The notes below the pieces were generated by a model that worked only from the letters and a program-made list of their open reading frames with translations, was not told the DNA's origin and ran no database searches. From the NCBI GenBank assembly GCA_019925795.1, contig CM034310.1, positions 25,076,520-25,140,519 on the forward strand: DNA of 64,000 bases, written 5' to 3'. The position numbers and the translations under genes were made by a program. Positions 11,749-22,906 of this stretch are shown here, piece after piece. Position 1 is the first letter of the stretch. Each line of letters opens with the position of its first letter. The stretch is from Dendrobium chrysotoxum (taxonomy: Eukaryota; Streptophyta; Magnoliopsida; Asparagales; Orchidaceae).

Positions 11749-12039
11749 ATTTCCTAAAGCACAAATGCAAATTAAAACAAAAAATTTCAAAAATTTTAAA
11801 ACCCTAGATTTCCTATAAGTTGAAAAATCATACCTTAAACTTAAAAAAAAACCCTAAGAAAGGTTGAAGAAAGGATGTAGATGGCCGGCCGGAGCTTACA
11901 GGTTCGCCGAAGAAGGGCGGCGCCGGCGGGAGAGGGGTCGGAAACGTGCGGGAGATCCGCCAGGGCGTTGTCTGCAAGCTTCCAGGAGTTTCGGGTTCGG
12001 GAGCTTCGGCTGGTTGGAGGAATCGGGTAGGGTATGAGG

Positions 12040-12237
12040 AGGCTTTGTTATTTTTAAGTGAGTGGGCCTCAAACAATGAGGCGTACGCCTCAATGTTAAT
12101 TGCGCAATTGCGCAATAGAGGCGCGCCTCTCTAGGCATGAGGCATACGCCTCTTGATTCCCCAGAATTGCTTAAGCCTTGAAGAGTTTTCGGGCCAAATT
12201 GCGCAGAGGCGCGCATCGGATTGTGCAATTTTAAACA
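12040..12237. repeat. Terminal region of the hAT element with GAGGCG palindromes
   Basis: Contains GAGGCGTACGCCTC, AATTGCGCAATTGCGCAAT and GAGGCGCGCCTC, and ends in TTGTGCAATTTTAAACA. The same terminal words (TTTAAAATTGTGCA, GAGGCG, CGTAAGCCTC) occur at both ends of the element at 52030-52964, so this is probably the end of the 9.7-11.7 kb hAT. I found no matching left end. Confidence 0.6.
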
Positions 12238-12397
12238 GAGTTTTTATCTTGCCAATATCCATGATCTTGCCAGTCTGATTTCCAAGTATCAGCATGTCTC
12301 CATCTAATACTATCATGATTCAAACAAAAATTTGTTTGGGCACATGCACCTACAATCCTTGTGTTCGTGAGCAGTACTTTGGAGATTCAGCAGTGGT

Positions 12398-14712
12398 TGT
12401 TAGGCATTTTTATGGATTATATGAGTTAATAAATGTATTGGGTTGGTCAATAGGTCTTTATGAGTCATTTATTTCATGGGTAGTTTTGGGCATTAAGTGC
12501 TTAAGAAGTCCTATAGATTCTTGTATTGCTATGCACCTCCCTTTGGAGTGCATTAGGGAATAAATGAAATGAACTAAGTTTCTCTTTACTATGAGTTCTT
12601 CTTCCTTCTTGTTCTCTCAATCTATTGCATTTTTTTTTTGAACCGACGAACTACAATTGCCATTTATCCCTCGATCCTTTAAGGTCGTAATAATTGGTGC
12701 TCTTGTTGCGCCTGTCTGTTGGGTTCTTGGCTTTGCCTTTTTACATATATTTGCCACCACAGCGCTTTCGATTGTTCAGGTACCTAAGCTCATTGTTTGA
12801 CTTTTCCTAATCTCATAAAAAAAAAATATTAACACCATTTTTGATCCGTCTTTCCTCACTACCAAATCTTAACCCTATCTCCCATCTTCTCCCTAGAACC
12901 CATCGCAAATCTAGCTCTTCCGATTCCCAAAATAAAAAACCTATATTCATCTCACCTTCCCATCACTCACACCTCATTGTACAACAAACAGTATCATCTC
13001 ATTAAGCCAATCTCCACATGTTTTGTGTGAATCTTTTATATCTGCTCAAATCCCCGGCTCAGACTTGTGAGACCCAATGACTTCGGCTCATCACATCTCG
13101 GCTTCATTGCCTCGGCATAGATCTCATATTCACTTAAGCTCCTTTCGCTAACTCTCTTCTCTGATCTTTGTAGATCCGTGAGGATTTGCTACAACACTCC
13201 AAATCCTGTCTTTTAATCGCCTCTCACTTATCATGGTGTCGAGCCATCCATATCTCTCTCGTACTTGATGTTACAAATTTTAGATCCTGAACAAACAAGC
13301 CAAATTTGCTAAAATCTTGCTGACCAACCACCAGATCAAGTGCGTGAGACCTTCACGCTCCCATTTGCCAATTCCTGTTCCAGCTTGCTCGTAATCTTTT
13401 CTAGATCCCATCTAGCCCATGAAACTTACCTAGTCGCCATTTTCGCCTCGCCGCCTATTGAAGATTTTTTCTCACTTTTTCTTGTTCAACATATACGATT
13501 TCAACCTCCTCAACATTGACTGTAATTGTCTTGGATGACCTCTTCTAGCAGACTTAAATATTTTCACCACTCTAGCATAATATTATGTTGACGTGTGCCA
13601 GTCACGCCTAGTCATTTTCACCGCATTTCTAGTCACGCATAGTTACCTCCAATCCATGATGCCTCAAAACTGTTTGAAATGCATGACCAATGATATCAAT
13701 GTTGAGGTGCTGTGCATCTTGATAGTTGAAAAGCTTGGCGAACTTTGGGAAATTATATGGGACGTCAATCAATGACAGATCCATCTTGAAGCAAATTTTG
13801 TACAACATTCGACTCCCACACCAAAGCTTGCCAAATAGAGCCGCAAAAAGTCAGTCACATTATACACACGCAGGTTGTGGCATATGATTTTTAAGTTTGT
13901 CGATTAATTGTGGGGGCTTTTCATTGCGTTCGAGCTCTTAACAAATATCAAGCACTTGCCTGAGCTCCCAATGTGAGTTAACTGGACATTGACTTAACCT
14001 CTTTTGCTCCACTGTTCCAACCACCACTCCAAGTGTCAACATATGCTTAGCCAATGAAAATTTTCTTGCCTACAATTTGTGTACGCAATGAATGGCAAGT
14101 ACTTGCTCTAGTTTCTTGCTTGATTCAATTGGAAATCCAAACATCTTCTCCTACTTTCCCACTAGATTTTATATTGCCTACTTTTTTGTAGAAGATGCTC
14201 TTGGTCTGATCAAGATGACTCCAATTATGTTGCAGTAGTTGCTGGGCATATAAGAACTTGGGTATAAACGACTACCACCTCTATTATCATGAGAAGATCA
14301 TCAAAAGAAAATGTGACTTAACGGTTGCGCATCCCCTGCAGTTGTCCAAGTCTGCACCTACATGCCATGTCTCAAGATTTTGCATGGGCTCCCACATGAA
14401 TTTATTCTGTATGGAGTTATTTCTTATTTATTGTGTGCCAACCATGAGGGCAAGGTTAATTTTGAACGAGCCAATAATGTTAGGCATCTGTTGTGGATTA
14501 TTTGGGTTAATAAAGGTACTGGTTTTATTAATGGATCTTTGTGAGTCATTGAGTTCATAGATTTTTGTGGCATTAAGTGCTTAATAGATAGATTAAGGAG
14601 TCCTAGAGTGCCTTGTATTGCTTTATATACATCCCTTTGGAGTGTATTAGGGAATGAATGAAATGAATTACGATATCCTTTGTGGCGAGTTCTTCTTCTT
14701 TCTTTTCGAGAG
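12398..14712 (+). mobile_element. Non-coding LTR element (LARD-like) bounded by two short LTRs
   Basis: Two direct copies of a ~232-bp LTR lie at 12398-12629 and 14478-14712. Both begin TGTTAGGCAT and share GGATTATATGAGTTAATAAA, GAGTCATT, GGCATTAAGTGCTTAA, CCTTTGGAGTGTATTAGGGA and ATGAATGAAATGAA in order. The inner 1.85 kb begins near TTGGTGCTCTTGTT (12691), a motif often seen just inside such LTRs. It has no recognisable gag or pol; its ORFs are short and match nothing I know. It depends on a relative for mobility, or is a relic. Confidence 0.65.
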
Positions 14713-14784
14713 TACCAATTATTATGATTCCAAAGGATTGAGGGGTAAACAATGATTGTATCTCGCTGACAACTTCAAGGAAAA

Positions 14785-15021
14785 TGTAGGATTGACAAAA
14801 AGGGGAGGAAGAAGAAGAACTCACCATAAAGAGAAACTTAGATCATTTCATTAATTCCCTAATACATGCTAAAATAAGGTAAATGTAGCATTACAAGGCA
14901 CTTCAGGACTCCTTAAGTTATCTATTAAACACGTGATATCTAGAACTATTTATGAACTCAATGACTCATAATGATATATTAACCTATCTACTACATTTAT
15001 TAACCCATATAATTCATAACA
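14785..15021 (-). repeat. Solo LTR, inverted copy of the 12.4/14.5 kb LTR family
   Basis: Read on the minus strand it starts TGTTATGAATTATATGGGTT and follows the order of the two + copies to GTGAGTTCTTCTTC and CAATCCTACA. Only the LTR is present. No clear 5-bp target duplication was seen. The next ~800 bases (15022-15825) hold nothing recognisable. Confidence 0.7.
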
Positions 15022-15825
15022 CGCCTTCTCTCCAAAATTCCCATGAATGATCATCAAGAATGTTCAAAATCTTTTCATCATTGAGAACAACTGAAAACTT
15101 GGATTTGTAGGTAATAGATAGGGAGGGTTTCGATTTTATTCTTATGAATTCATTACATACTTTCCTGGCAAGTAGATATTACTAACTTTTTTACATGTAC
15201 TAGACTTACCATGCTGCCTTATTGTCCTGTGAGTCAAATTTCTTATTGTGCAAAATGTCCTTAAGGGAGAGAGCAAAAAAGTATAGCATCTAACCATCAA
15301 TTCTACCCATTCCCATCCAAGTATCTGTTCATGACAATTAGGTTAAGCTAAAGAGTTCTAATAGAGCAGTAGAAAAAATGGATGAAAGCTTTCTTCTTAA
15401 TATATATTTTTAGTAATTTAGTATGTATTCTAACCTCACCGGAGCTGCTGAATATCATTCGTTGAAACATCCATTTCCTTTCACTTTTTATATGTGGATA
15501 CTTGATGGAGGGATGTTAAAAATCTAAGCTGATATTTTAAAAAAATGGTTCAATGAAGAAATAACTGTAAAATGAAGGTATTCAATCTTATTTTATTCTA
15601 GTGAGTGAAAAACTTCTGGAGTTGGGGTCAATTGAATATTATCCAACTAGTTTTCAGTCTTAATTCTTTTGGGGTAAGAGCATGTCCCGATTACATTGAC
15701 TAGTTTGGGATCAAGCTTTTTAATGCTACAAGATTTTACCAAATTCTTATTTTCATTTTTCCTAATAAGTTTTTCTCAACCCCACTCTGAAATGTTCTAA
15801 TTATTTAAATCTATTAGAAAGTCAT

Positions 15826-16640
15826 CCATTGTCATCTTCATTGTTAGCCTTGTCTCAACTTGGGGTGCAAGTATGTCAAGTCAACTTGCCGGCTCAAACT
15901 CAACTCATTAAAGAGTTTGTGTGTTGAGTTTATTGAGTCGTGAGCCACGGTTTCCCATCCCTATTGGTCTTGTCAATGTCATCTCCTATGAGATCCCGTT
16001 TCTATATCTTCCGTGAAATTTGTGATTTCTGTTGATGCCATCTCTAACGAATTCCCATAGTGAGGGTTTTGATATTTTGTTATTCCGGCTATTTGAGCAC
16101 AAGCTTGAGTTCAAGGCTGCCATTGGGTAGGCAAGCCAAGCTCGAGTGAGCTATGAATTGAGCTCGACTCAACTTGTTCAACTACTTGGGTAGGGTCCAT
16201 GAATCTTGATTCTCTATTAGCTTCAATAAAGCCCACTTGAGATGTTAATCTTATTTTGTGTAAAATTTTCTAAAATTTTATTCATTCTATCATTATTTAT
16301 CTTTTTCTTATTTATAATCTTCCATTTATATTTTAGTTACCCTCCTGTGTAAAGCCCAAATGACCTAAATCTATCTTTTTGTCTTATCTTCATCGGGGTT
16401 TAGTCTTTTCATCCTTCTCATGTAATTATTTCTTAATATATCATTTTTATTTTTACTACATATTTATCTTAACCTTCTCATTTTGGCTTTACTTAATTTA
16501 AACATTATTGATTTCTTTATTTCACAACATTTTGAACCATATAAAATAACTTGGCTATTTTGTAGATCTTTAGCACTTCAAAAGTAAAATTTCATTTTAA
16601 CCACCTACTAACTCAGGAAATTATCATTACTGTTCCATTC
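15826..16640 (-). mobile_element. Degraded RTE-type LINE 3' end, split by an unknown insert
   Basis: The + strand shows the reverse of a typical RTE tail (TGTCTCAACTTGGGG near 15855, resuming at GGGTAGGGTCCATGAATC near 16188). The ~330 bases between are rich in GAGTT/GAGCTCGAC words and look like a separate small insertion. Minus-strand frames upstream of the tail show faint RTE similarity. Heavily mutated. Confidence 0.45.
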
Positions 16641-16699
16641 TTCTATATAATATATTTGAATCTTTTACACCGACTTATCACTTTATCTTAACAAACCTG

Positions 16700-17200
16700 A
16701 AAATTATTGTTATTGATCATTGTTACTGCAATATATATCTTTTTTTTTTCCAGGACTTTGTAAGTGGGCAAGCACAGACCAGTTTTATAAGAACAACTGT
16801 CAATTGATTTTGAATGCAGTTTACGTCTATTAAGTGGTTGCCCCAAGTTCATGAACAAGGCCATGTACTTTAATCATATAACTAAACAATGGCCAAAGAA
16901 AGCCATATAAATGAACCCTATTATTCCAATCAAAACATAGTGCTTAAACATCTATCTGCTGGTATGGGCATGATGATGAATAGTAATTAATCAAATGAAA
17001 TAGGGCCATTAACAAAGCATTAAAGAAATTAGATTAATCAAAACCAAACAAGTTTATGCATAATTACCTTAGCTAGGAAATTAGTTAGTTGCTGGTACAA
17101 TCTGTAACTGAAACAGTTAGCTACTGGAAAACATATGAATGATAGCCAAGTAAAGCTAAGGTTTAATGCAGATAAACTAAAAGTAAAGTACAAGAAAAAT
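16700..17200. other. Stretch with nothing recognised
   Basis: No open frame, repeat boundary or splice-bounded exon could be assigned here. A run TTTTTTTTTTCCAG at 16742-16755 is acceptor-like but opens no convincing exon. Confidence 0.5.
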
Positions 17201-17203
17201 TAC

Positions 17204-17289
17204 CTGACTTGAGGTATCGGTTAAAGACTCCGGCGGATGTAAGCAAGACCTTGGCATATCATATAGCAGCACTTTCGGATCTGGATATC
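17204..17289 (-). other. Possible orphan exon (minus strand)
   Basis: An 86-bp stretch is flanked on the minus strand by CTTTTCAG and GTAATTTTTC, good acceptor and donor signals. One frame is open throughout and reads YPDPKVLLYDMPRSCLHPPE and onward. No partner exon was found nearby and I do not recognise the family. It may be a captured gene scrap or chance. Confidence 0.25.
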
Positions 17290-17619
17290 CTGAAAAGTTT
17301 GCCTCTCTCCCTCATAGACTGGCAACGGTTGTTTGTTATAGTATTAAAAAATGCCACTAAAACATAAAGCTGGTAAAGTTGCATTCCTGTTTATATTAAA
17401 ACTGACAGTAAAACAAATACCCTTTTCTAAAATAAACATAATAGAACAATCATCATAATTATCATTAACCTTATGTGTTTTATAAATGAATATGGGTAAA
17501 CAATCATTTTCATTATCATTATTCTTATGTATGAGATTATAAATCCTTAAGCTCAATTCATTTTTGATGAATCTTCTATGAGGTATTCAATCTATTTTGC
17601 ACAACTTTTTCTTGCATAT

Positions 17620-19650
17620 AAGAACAAACACAACAACAACATCAAGTGTTTATCTCACTACATGGGGTAGGCTACATGAATCCTTTTTCTCCATTGTTGT
17701 GTTAAGAGTCAGATTCTCTTTTACATCTAATTAAGAAAAGGCCATTTCTAGTACTTTCTAACCAAGACTTTTTTGGTTTATCTGTACCTTTCTTAACATA
17801 GGCCAACATAATCGGGTCATCGAAAGGCTGACGTTTTGTGTGACCAAACCATCTAAGACGTCTCTCTTTAATCTTATCTGCCACTAGAGCTACTCCAACC
17901 TTTTCATGCATATACTCATTTCACATTCTGTTCCGAAGAGTGAAGCCACTCATCCACCTGAGCATCCTCATTTTTGCAATACTTTATTTTATGCTTTTCT
18001 TCTAATGGACAACATTCTACGCCATAGGTCTCACCACCATCTTATAGAATTTTCCCTTAAGTTTGAGGGGTACTTTTCTTTCACACAACAGGTCCGATGC
18101 ATTCCTCCACTTCAACTATCCAATTTGAATTCTATTAATAATATGCCCATCTATTTCACCATCACTTTGAACAATAGACCCTTGATATCTAAAACAGGTA
18201 CTCTTTTTAATGACTTGATCGCCCAAAGTCATAATCCCCCTACTAGATTTATTACTACTAAATTTACACTTGATGTATTTAGTTTAAGATCTACTCAAAC
18301 AAAAAGCTTCAGACTCTAAGGTTGACCTCCATAATTCGAGTTTTCCTTCAACTCCCTCTCTAGTATTATGAACAAGAATAATATCATCTGCAAAAAGCAT
18401 ACACCAAGATACATTCTCTTGCAAATGTCTAGTAAGAACATCCATGACTAAAGCAAAAAGATACGGGCTTCAAGCTGACCCTTGATGTAATCCAACTGAA
18501 ATAGGAAAATACTTGGTCAAACCACATTGTGTTTGAACACAAGTAACAAATCTTGCATACATATCCTTAATGACTTGAATATAAGCATAGTTTATTTTTA
18601 TTTTATTTGTGGATCCTTCTTAATTCTTGTGATTAATTTTAGTTCTACATGTCTTTTTGGTGCATCTTCAGTTCTTTTATTGTGCTTGAGCATACCATGC
18701 TTTATTTTGCAGTACTTTTTTTAATAGATGTTTGTCCGACCATCCTTCTAATATAAATATTTCACATTATATTCTCCCTAATTTTATTACTTACTCGTCT
18801 TAAGTTATCATTTCTTCTTTGCCCAATTTAGCTATCAATGAAATTCTTTTTAGCTCTCAACACTTAAATCCATATGACATAGCATGCTTAGTTGCATTTT
18901 TATAATATCAAATGTTTATTTTTCATGATATTCTCTTATCATATGGTATTCTCGAGGCACTTCTCTATTTTGACCACTCAACTTTAACTCTAGATGTTAC
19001 TATCATTTATATTCACATTTTTCTAGGTAACAATTTCAAGATAATTAAACTTATCACAGTTAGGTATCATTTTTTCTAATTATTAATATCATACTCATTA
19101 AAGTTACGTATTATTTACGTAGCCTTTGTTCTTTGTAACTTTTCATTTATTTCATTAGAGGTGTCTTTGGTTATGACTATGACTAGAAAGAATACACCTA
19201 TATATTTTATTTTGAGTATCCTTTATAAGCATCTACATAAACAATACAAAAATATTGGATTTATTGTTAATCCTTATTGTGTGCCAACTATGATGGGGAA
19301 CTCTTTTGCAACTCAAACTACTTTTAATACTAGTTAATTCTCCATCATACATATTTTGTATAACTTGAACGTATCTTTGGCACAGTATTTTCTACTTAAT
19401 CACATGCATTCTCTAGATCAATGAAAATATATGAAGATCCTTTCTTTGTTCTTTATAATTTTTCATTAATTTCTTTAACACTAGCACAAAATTCACCTTT
19501 ATATCGAATCTTCTTTGCATAAAATGAAATTTCTTTCCCTTAATGATGTCATTTTTCGAAGTTTTTTTTTGGGTGCTCTCTTCGGTAACTTTAATGTTTA
19601 ACTCATTATCTGATTTTATAGAAGTAGCCATAATCTAAAAAATCCAGTAA
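17620..19650 (-). pseudogene. RTE-type LINE reverse transcriptase, decayed
   Basis: The minus strand carries RTE-clade landmarks: FMQRRFDIKV and LKKLMKNYKEQRKDLHIF (19600-19420), YVQVIQNMYDGELTS (near 19350), SPYLFALVMDVLTRHLQE then MLFADDIILV, the catalytic Asp pair (18520-18350), LKLKGKFYKMVVRP (near 18060), EKVGVALVADKIKERRLRWF (17900-17830), and a tail ending in GTTGTTGTTGTG (17630). Stops and frameshifts are scattered. The stretch 18560-19300 looks partly duplicated, so two copies may overlap. The same orientation as other RTE pieces at 15.8, 21 and 44.4 kb suggests repeated insertion of one family. Confidence 0.8.
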
Positions 19651-19920
19651 TTTTTAAATGAGATATTTGTTGACCTGTAATTCGAGGTTATCTAATGCAA
19701 TATTGATATTTGAGAAGCTTTAAACACTCACGCAAGTGTGAATTACATAGGGCTACATGAATTATTATCTAGGATATTTTAAAACTGCATACAACCCATG
19801 TAATATGAGATCCAATTACTAGAATGTTTAACTTTTTAAAAAGTCCATGCATGTAATATCATCTTCATTGTTAGTTGTATCCCAATGATTTGTGACAAGC
19901 TCTATCGATCCCCATCTATT

Positions 19921-20680
19921 TAGGGGTGTCAAAATTTGACCCTACCCGAAACCCGACCTGAACTAGACCCGAAAAATTTCGGGTTCGGGTCAACTTGTTT
20001 GCCATACGGGTCGGGTTCGGGTTCGTGATTCCGATCTGTTTGTAAAACCAGGTTAGGTTCGGGTTGACCCAGAAATTTGAAAACAACCCGGGTTGACTCG
20101 GGAACATCGCGCGTGATCTCGTCTCGTCGGCGTCGTCGCATGACCCGGTAACCATGTCTAATGTCTCGTCAAGTCCAAAAATACCGAACCGTCTCGTTGA
20201 GTGCGGAAATACGTCGTCACGTGCGCGTGCCGCTGCCACCGTCCCGCCCGCGTTGCTGCTAGCGTCTGGTCGAGTCTGGAAATACGTCATCGCCCACCTG
20301 GTCGGTGCTGCTGACGTCTGGTTGAGTCGTCGACGTCATCCCATCCGTGCTGCCGCCGTGCCACGCCCCGCGTCCCGCGAGTCATGAGACCCAGATGGCC
20401 AATCGGCCAGACCCACATTGCCGGCGAATGGGATAATATGTGCTCCTAAGTTTCCTAAGTCCTCCCACATGGCTAGTCGGCCGGACCCGCTGTGCTGCAG
20501 TTGGCTCCTGTAACATGCGCGAGCGAATGCGCGTGATTTCTAACCCGCACGGGTCGGGTCCGGGTTGACAATCCTGACTCGTTTGCAAAATTGGGGTCAG
20601 GTTTGGGTCAACCCCGTTTCTACCCTGGTCAACTCGGGTTGGACCCGAACCCGACCCGTCGACCTGTTTTGATACCCCTA
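19921..20680. mobile_element. Ds-like (hAT) non-autonomous element 1
   Basis: Terminal inverted repeats TAGGGGTGTCAAAA and TTTTGATACCCCTA, with 8-bp target duplication CATCTATT (19913-19920) / CATCCATT (20681-20688). Both subterminal zones carry many GGGTCGGGTT/AACCCGACCC words, as expected for transposase-binding repeats. The GC-rich middle has its own imperfect repeats (GTCTGGTCGAGT-type) and no recognised gene. It sits in RTE debris. Confidence 0.9.
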
Positions 20681-20954
20681 CATCCATTCATTTTTGTTGT
20701 GTTACATGTGTTGAGCCAATTTTTGTGCAAAAATATTAGTAAATTTCTTTATTTTTTTAATCAAATCTTCTCTTTACATGTATTCATTTAACATTGGTAA
20801 TCATAGTCCACTACTAAACCGAACTAATCAAGAAGTTTGTCTTTTGATTTTTAGATTAGTTTTGAAGAACAAGTGTATTTATCCTCAATTGGTCTAGCTA
20901 GTAAAAGTTTTATGTCAAATGGATTGTTGCATGAATGCAAACGATATTTAGCAT

Positions 20955-22080
20955 TACGTGTACATGTAGTTCATCATCATCATTAACCTTATCCCAACTA
21001 TTTAGTATAGGCATTTTGAACCCTCATTTTTCATTCATTCTTGTTGAGTGTTATTTGAGGTGGTATATTTATTCTTCACAAATTATTGTGAATAACTTCT
21101 ATCCTTGTAACATTGGGTCAGCCAATTTTTCTTTTTTGTCCTTTAGCATTTATTTTATTAACTCGTATAATGGGCACATCTTCTATCCTTCGTTGTAAAT
21201 ATCCACTGAAGTTATTTTTTTCAATCAGCATTCTTCATTGTCATTCCAAATTTTTCTCTAATATAATCATTCATTTATTTATTCTTCCCTTTACAACATA
21301 TACATCTTAACATTCTCATTTTTGCCACACTTTATTTAGATATGTATAGCTTTTTTTATGGCCCAATATTCATATCTGTATATCATTGTCAGCCTAATTT
21401 CAATTTTTTAAAATGTACTTTTAAATCTCAATGATATCTTCTTATCACACAAAACTTTCAAGACACTTCTTCATTTTAATCATTTAGCTTTAACTCTTAA
21501 ATTATATCATCATCTATACGTCCATTCTTTTGTACAATAGATTGAAGTTATTTAAACCTATCACCTATAGCTATTATCTTGTCTTATATTATTGAATCAT
21601 ATTGTTAACATAATACTTACTTATATTACGTATCATATACTAAGTTTTTTTTCTACTAATTATAAAACTGCGATCTTCTAAACATTTTCTCAATTGTTCA
21701 AATTGTTATTTTTTTAATGGATGTCTCACTATTCGAATTATATCATTTGCAAAAAGCATACCAATGCAACTCAATTTGAATATCCTTCGGAAGCATCTCC
21801 TTAACTAATAAAAAGAAGATATGGACTCATGCTAATAATTGATGTAAACCTCTTGTAATTGACAACTCTTGGATTACTCCATAACTAATTTAATGATGAT
21901 TATTGCTGCATTATACAATTATTTAAGTATGTTAACATAATTTCAACACAATTTTTTTGCCTTAAGGTTCAACAAATCAGTTCCTATAGTACTCAATCAT
22001 ATGCCATCTCTAGTTCAACAAAATCTTAGAAGATGATTTCTTTGTTCACTGTCCTTTATTTGAACCCAGTTCCTATTTTG
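20955..22080 (-). mobile_element. RTE-type LINE fragment, decayed
   Basis: A typical reversed RTE tail (CATCATCATCATTAACCTTATCCCAAC near 20966) is followed by minus-strand reverse-transcriptase remnants: SPYLFLLVKEMLPKDIQ (near 21820) and a degenerate WYAFCK in place of the FADD block (near 21750). Many stops. It resembles the 17.6-19.6 kb copy. 22081-22906 holds nothing else recognisable and is probably intron of the downstream FHA gene. Confidence 0.65.
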
Positions 22081-22906
22081 GTGCTAAAGTGATGTAGAAA
22101 TACCATAGGCTGAATTCGAGTGACCCTAATACCTTCATGGCTTACAATTGACTGGTTTAAATGTGCCATTTTTTTTTATAGCTAGCTAACCTTTAAGCTA
22201 AGCTGTTATTTAGAAAATTTCTGTGAATTTTCACCATCAAAAAATCTGAGGTCATTCTTTGGAGAAGTTGATTATTTGTTATGATTTTGACCACCATTTT
22301 GTGTTATGAAATTCTTTTTTTGACGTGATCTTAGCGGCCTTGTGATTTTTTCTAATGTTTAATATTTTAACGGTTTTCTATTGTTTGTTTTAGAATGTTT
22401 CCTATGAACAATTTAACCACCCAAAGGAAAAAGGTTTTTTTTTAAAGGAAAACTTTTGGTATTTACTTTTTGGAGCCATGTGTATGTATATGGATATGTT
22501 TCTTGCAAGGGCATTCTTCGCTAGTTTATTAAATGATTTATTAATGCTCTTCATACCCTCATGGTTGGCTGGTGTCCCACTAAGCTTTGACATGCTTTCA
22601 TATTAGATTGAATTTGCCGAACCACATTTTCCCTCTAAATTAGGAAGTTAGGATAGGAATTGCCTTTAGCTGCATGCCGAAAATGTCCATCTACTGTGAT
22701 TTGGGATCCATACCTTGTCCCATGAAGAACATTCTGTTAGAGGTTACCTTAACTGAAATCTTCAACAAGTCTTGCCTGCAATGGCTTTTCATTTGTTCTC
22801 AGCTTTCTTAATTTTCTGTACATAACAAGGTTCGGTTCCTTTTGCATTGCATATGCACTCAAATAATGCATTATTTTCTCTACACTTACTGTATTTTATT
22901 TCTTAG

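Noticed and set aside
17204..17289. Kinase-like reading of the orphan exon (IRKCCYMICQGLAYIRR)
   Set aside because: That frame has an internal stop and the likeness is only about half the residues.
20154..20387. Arg/Ala-rich ORF as the missing N-terminal exon of the FHA gene
   Set aside because: It lies wholly inside a Ds-like element with its own target duplication.
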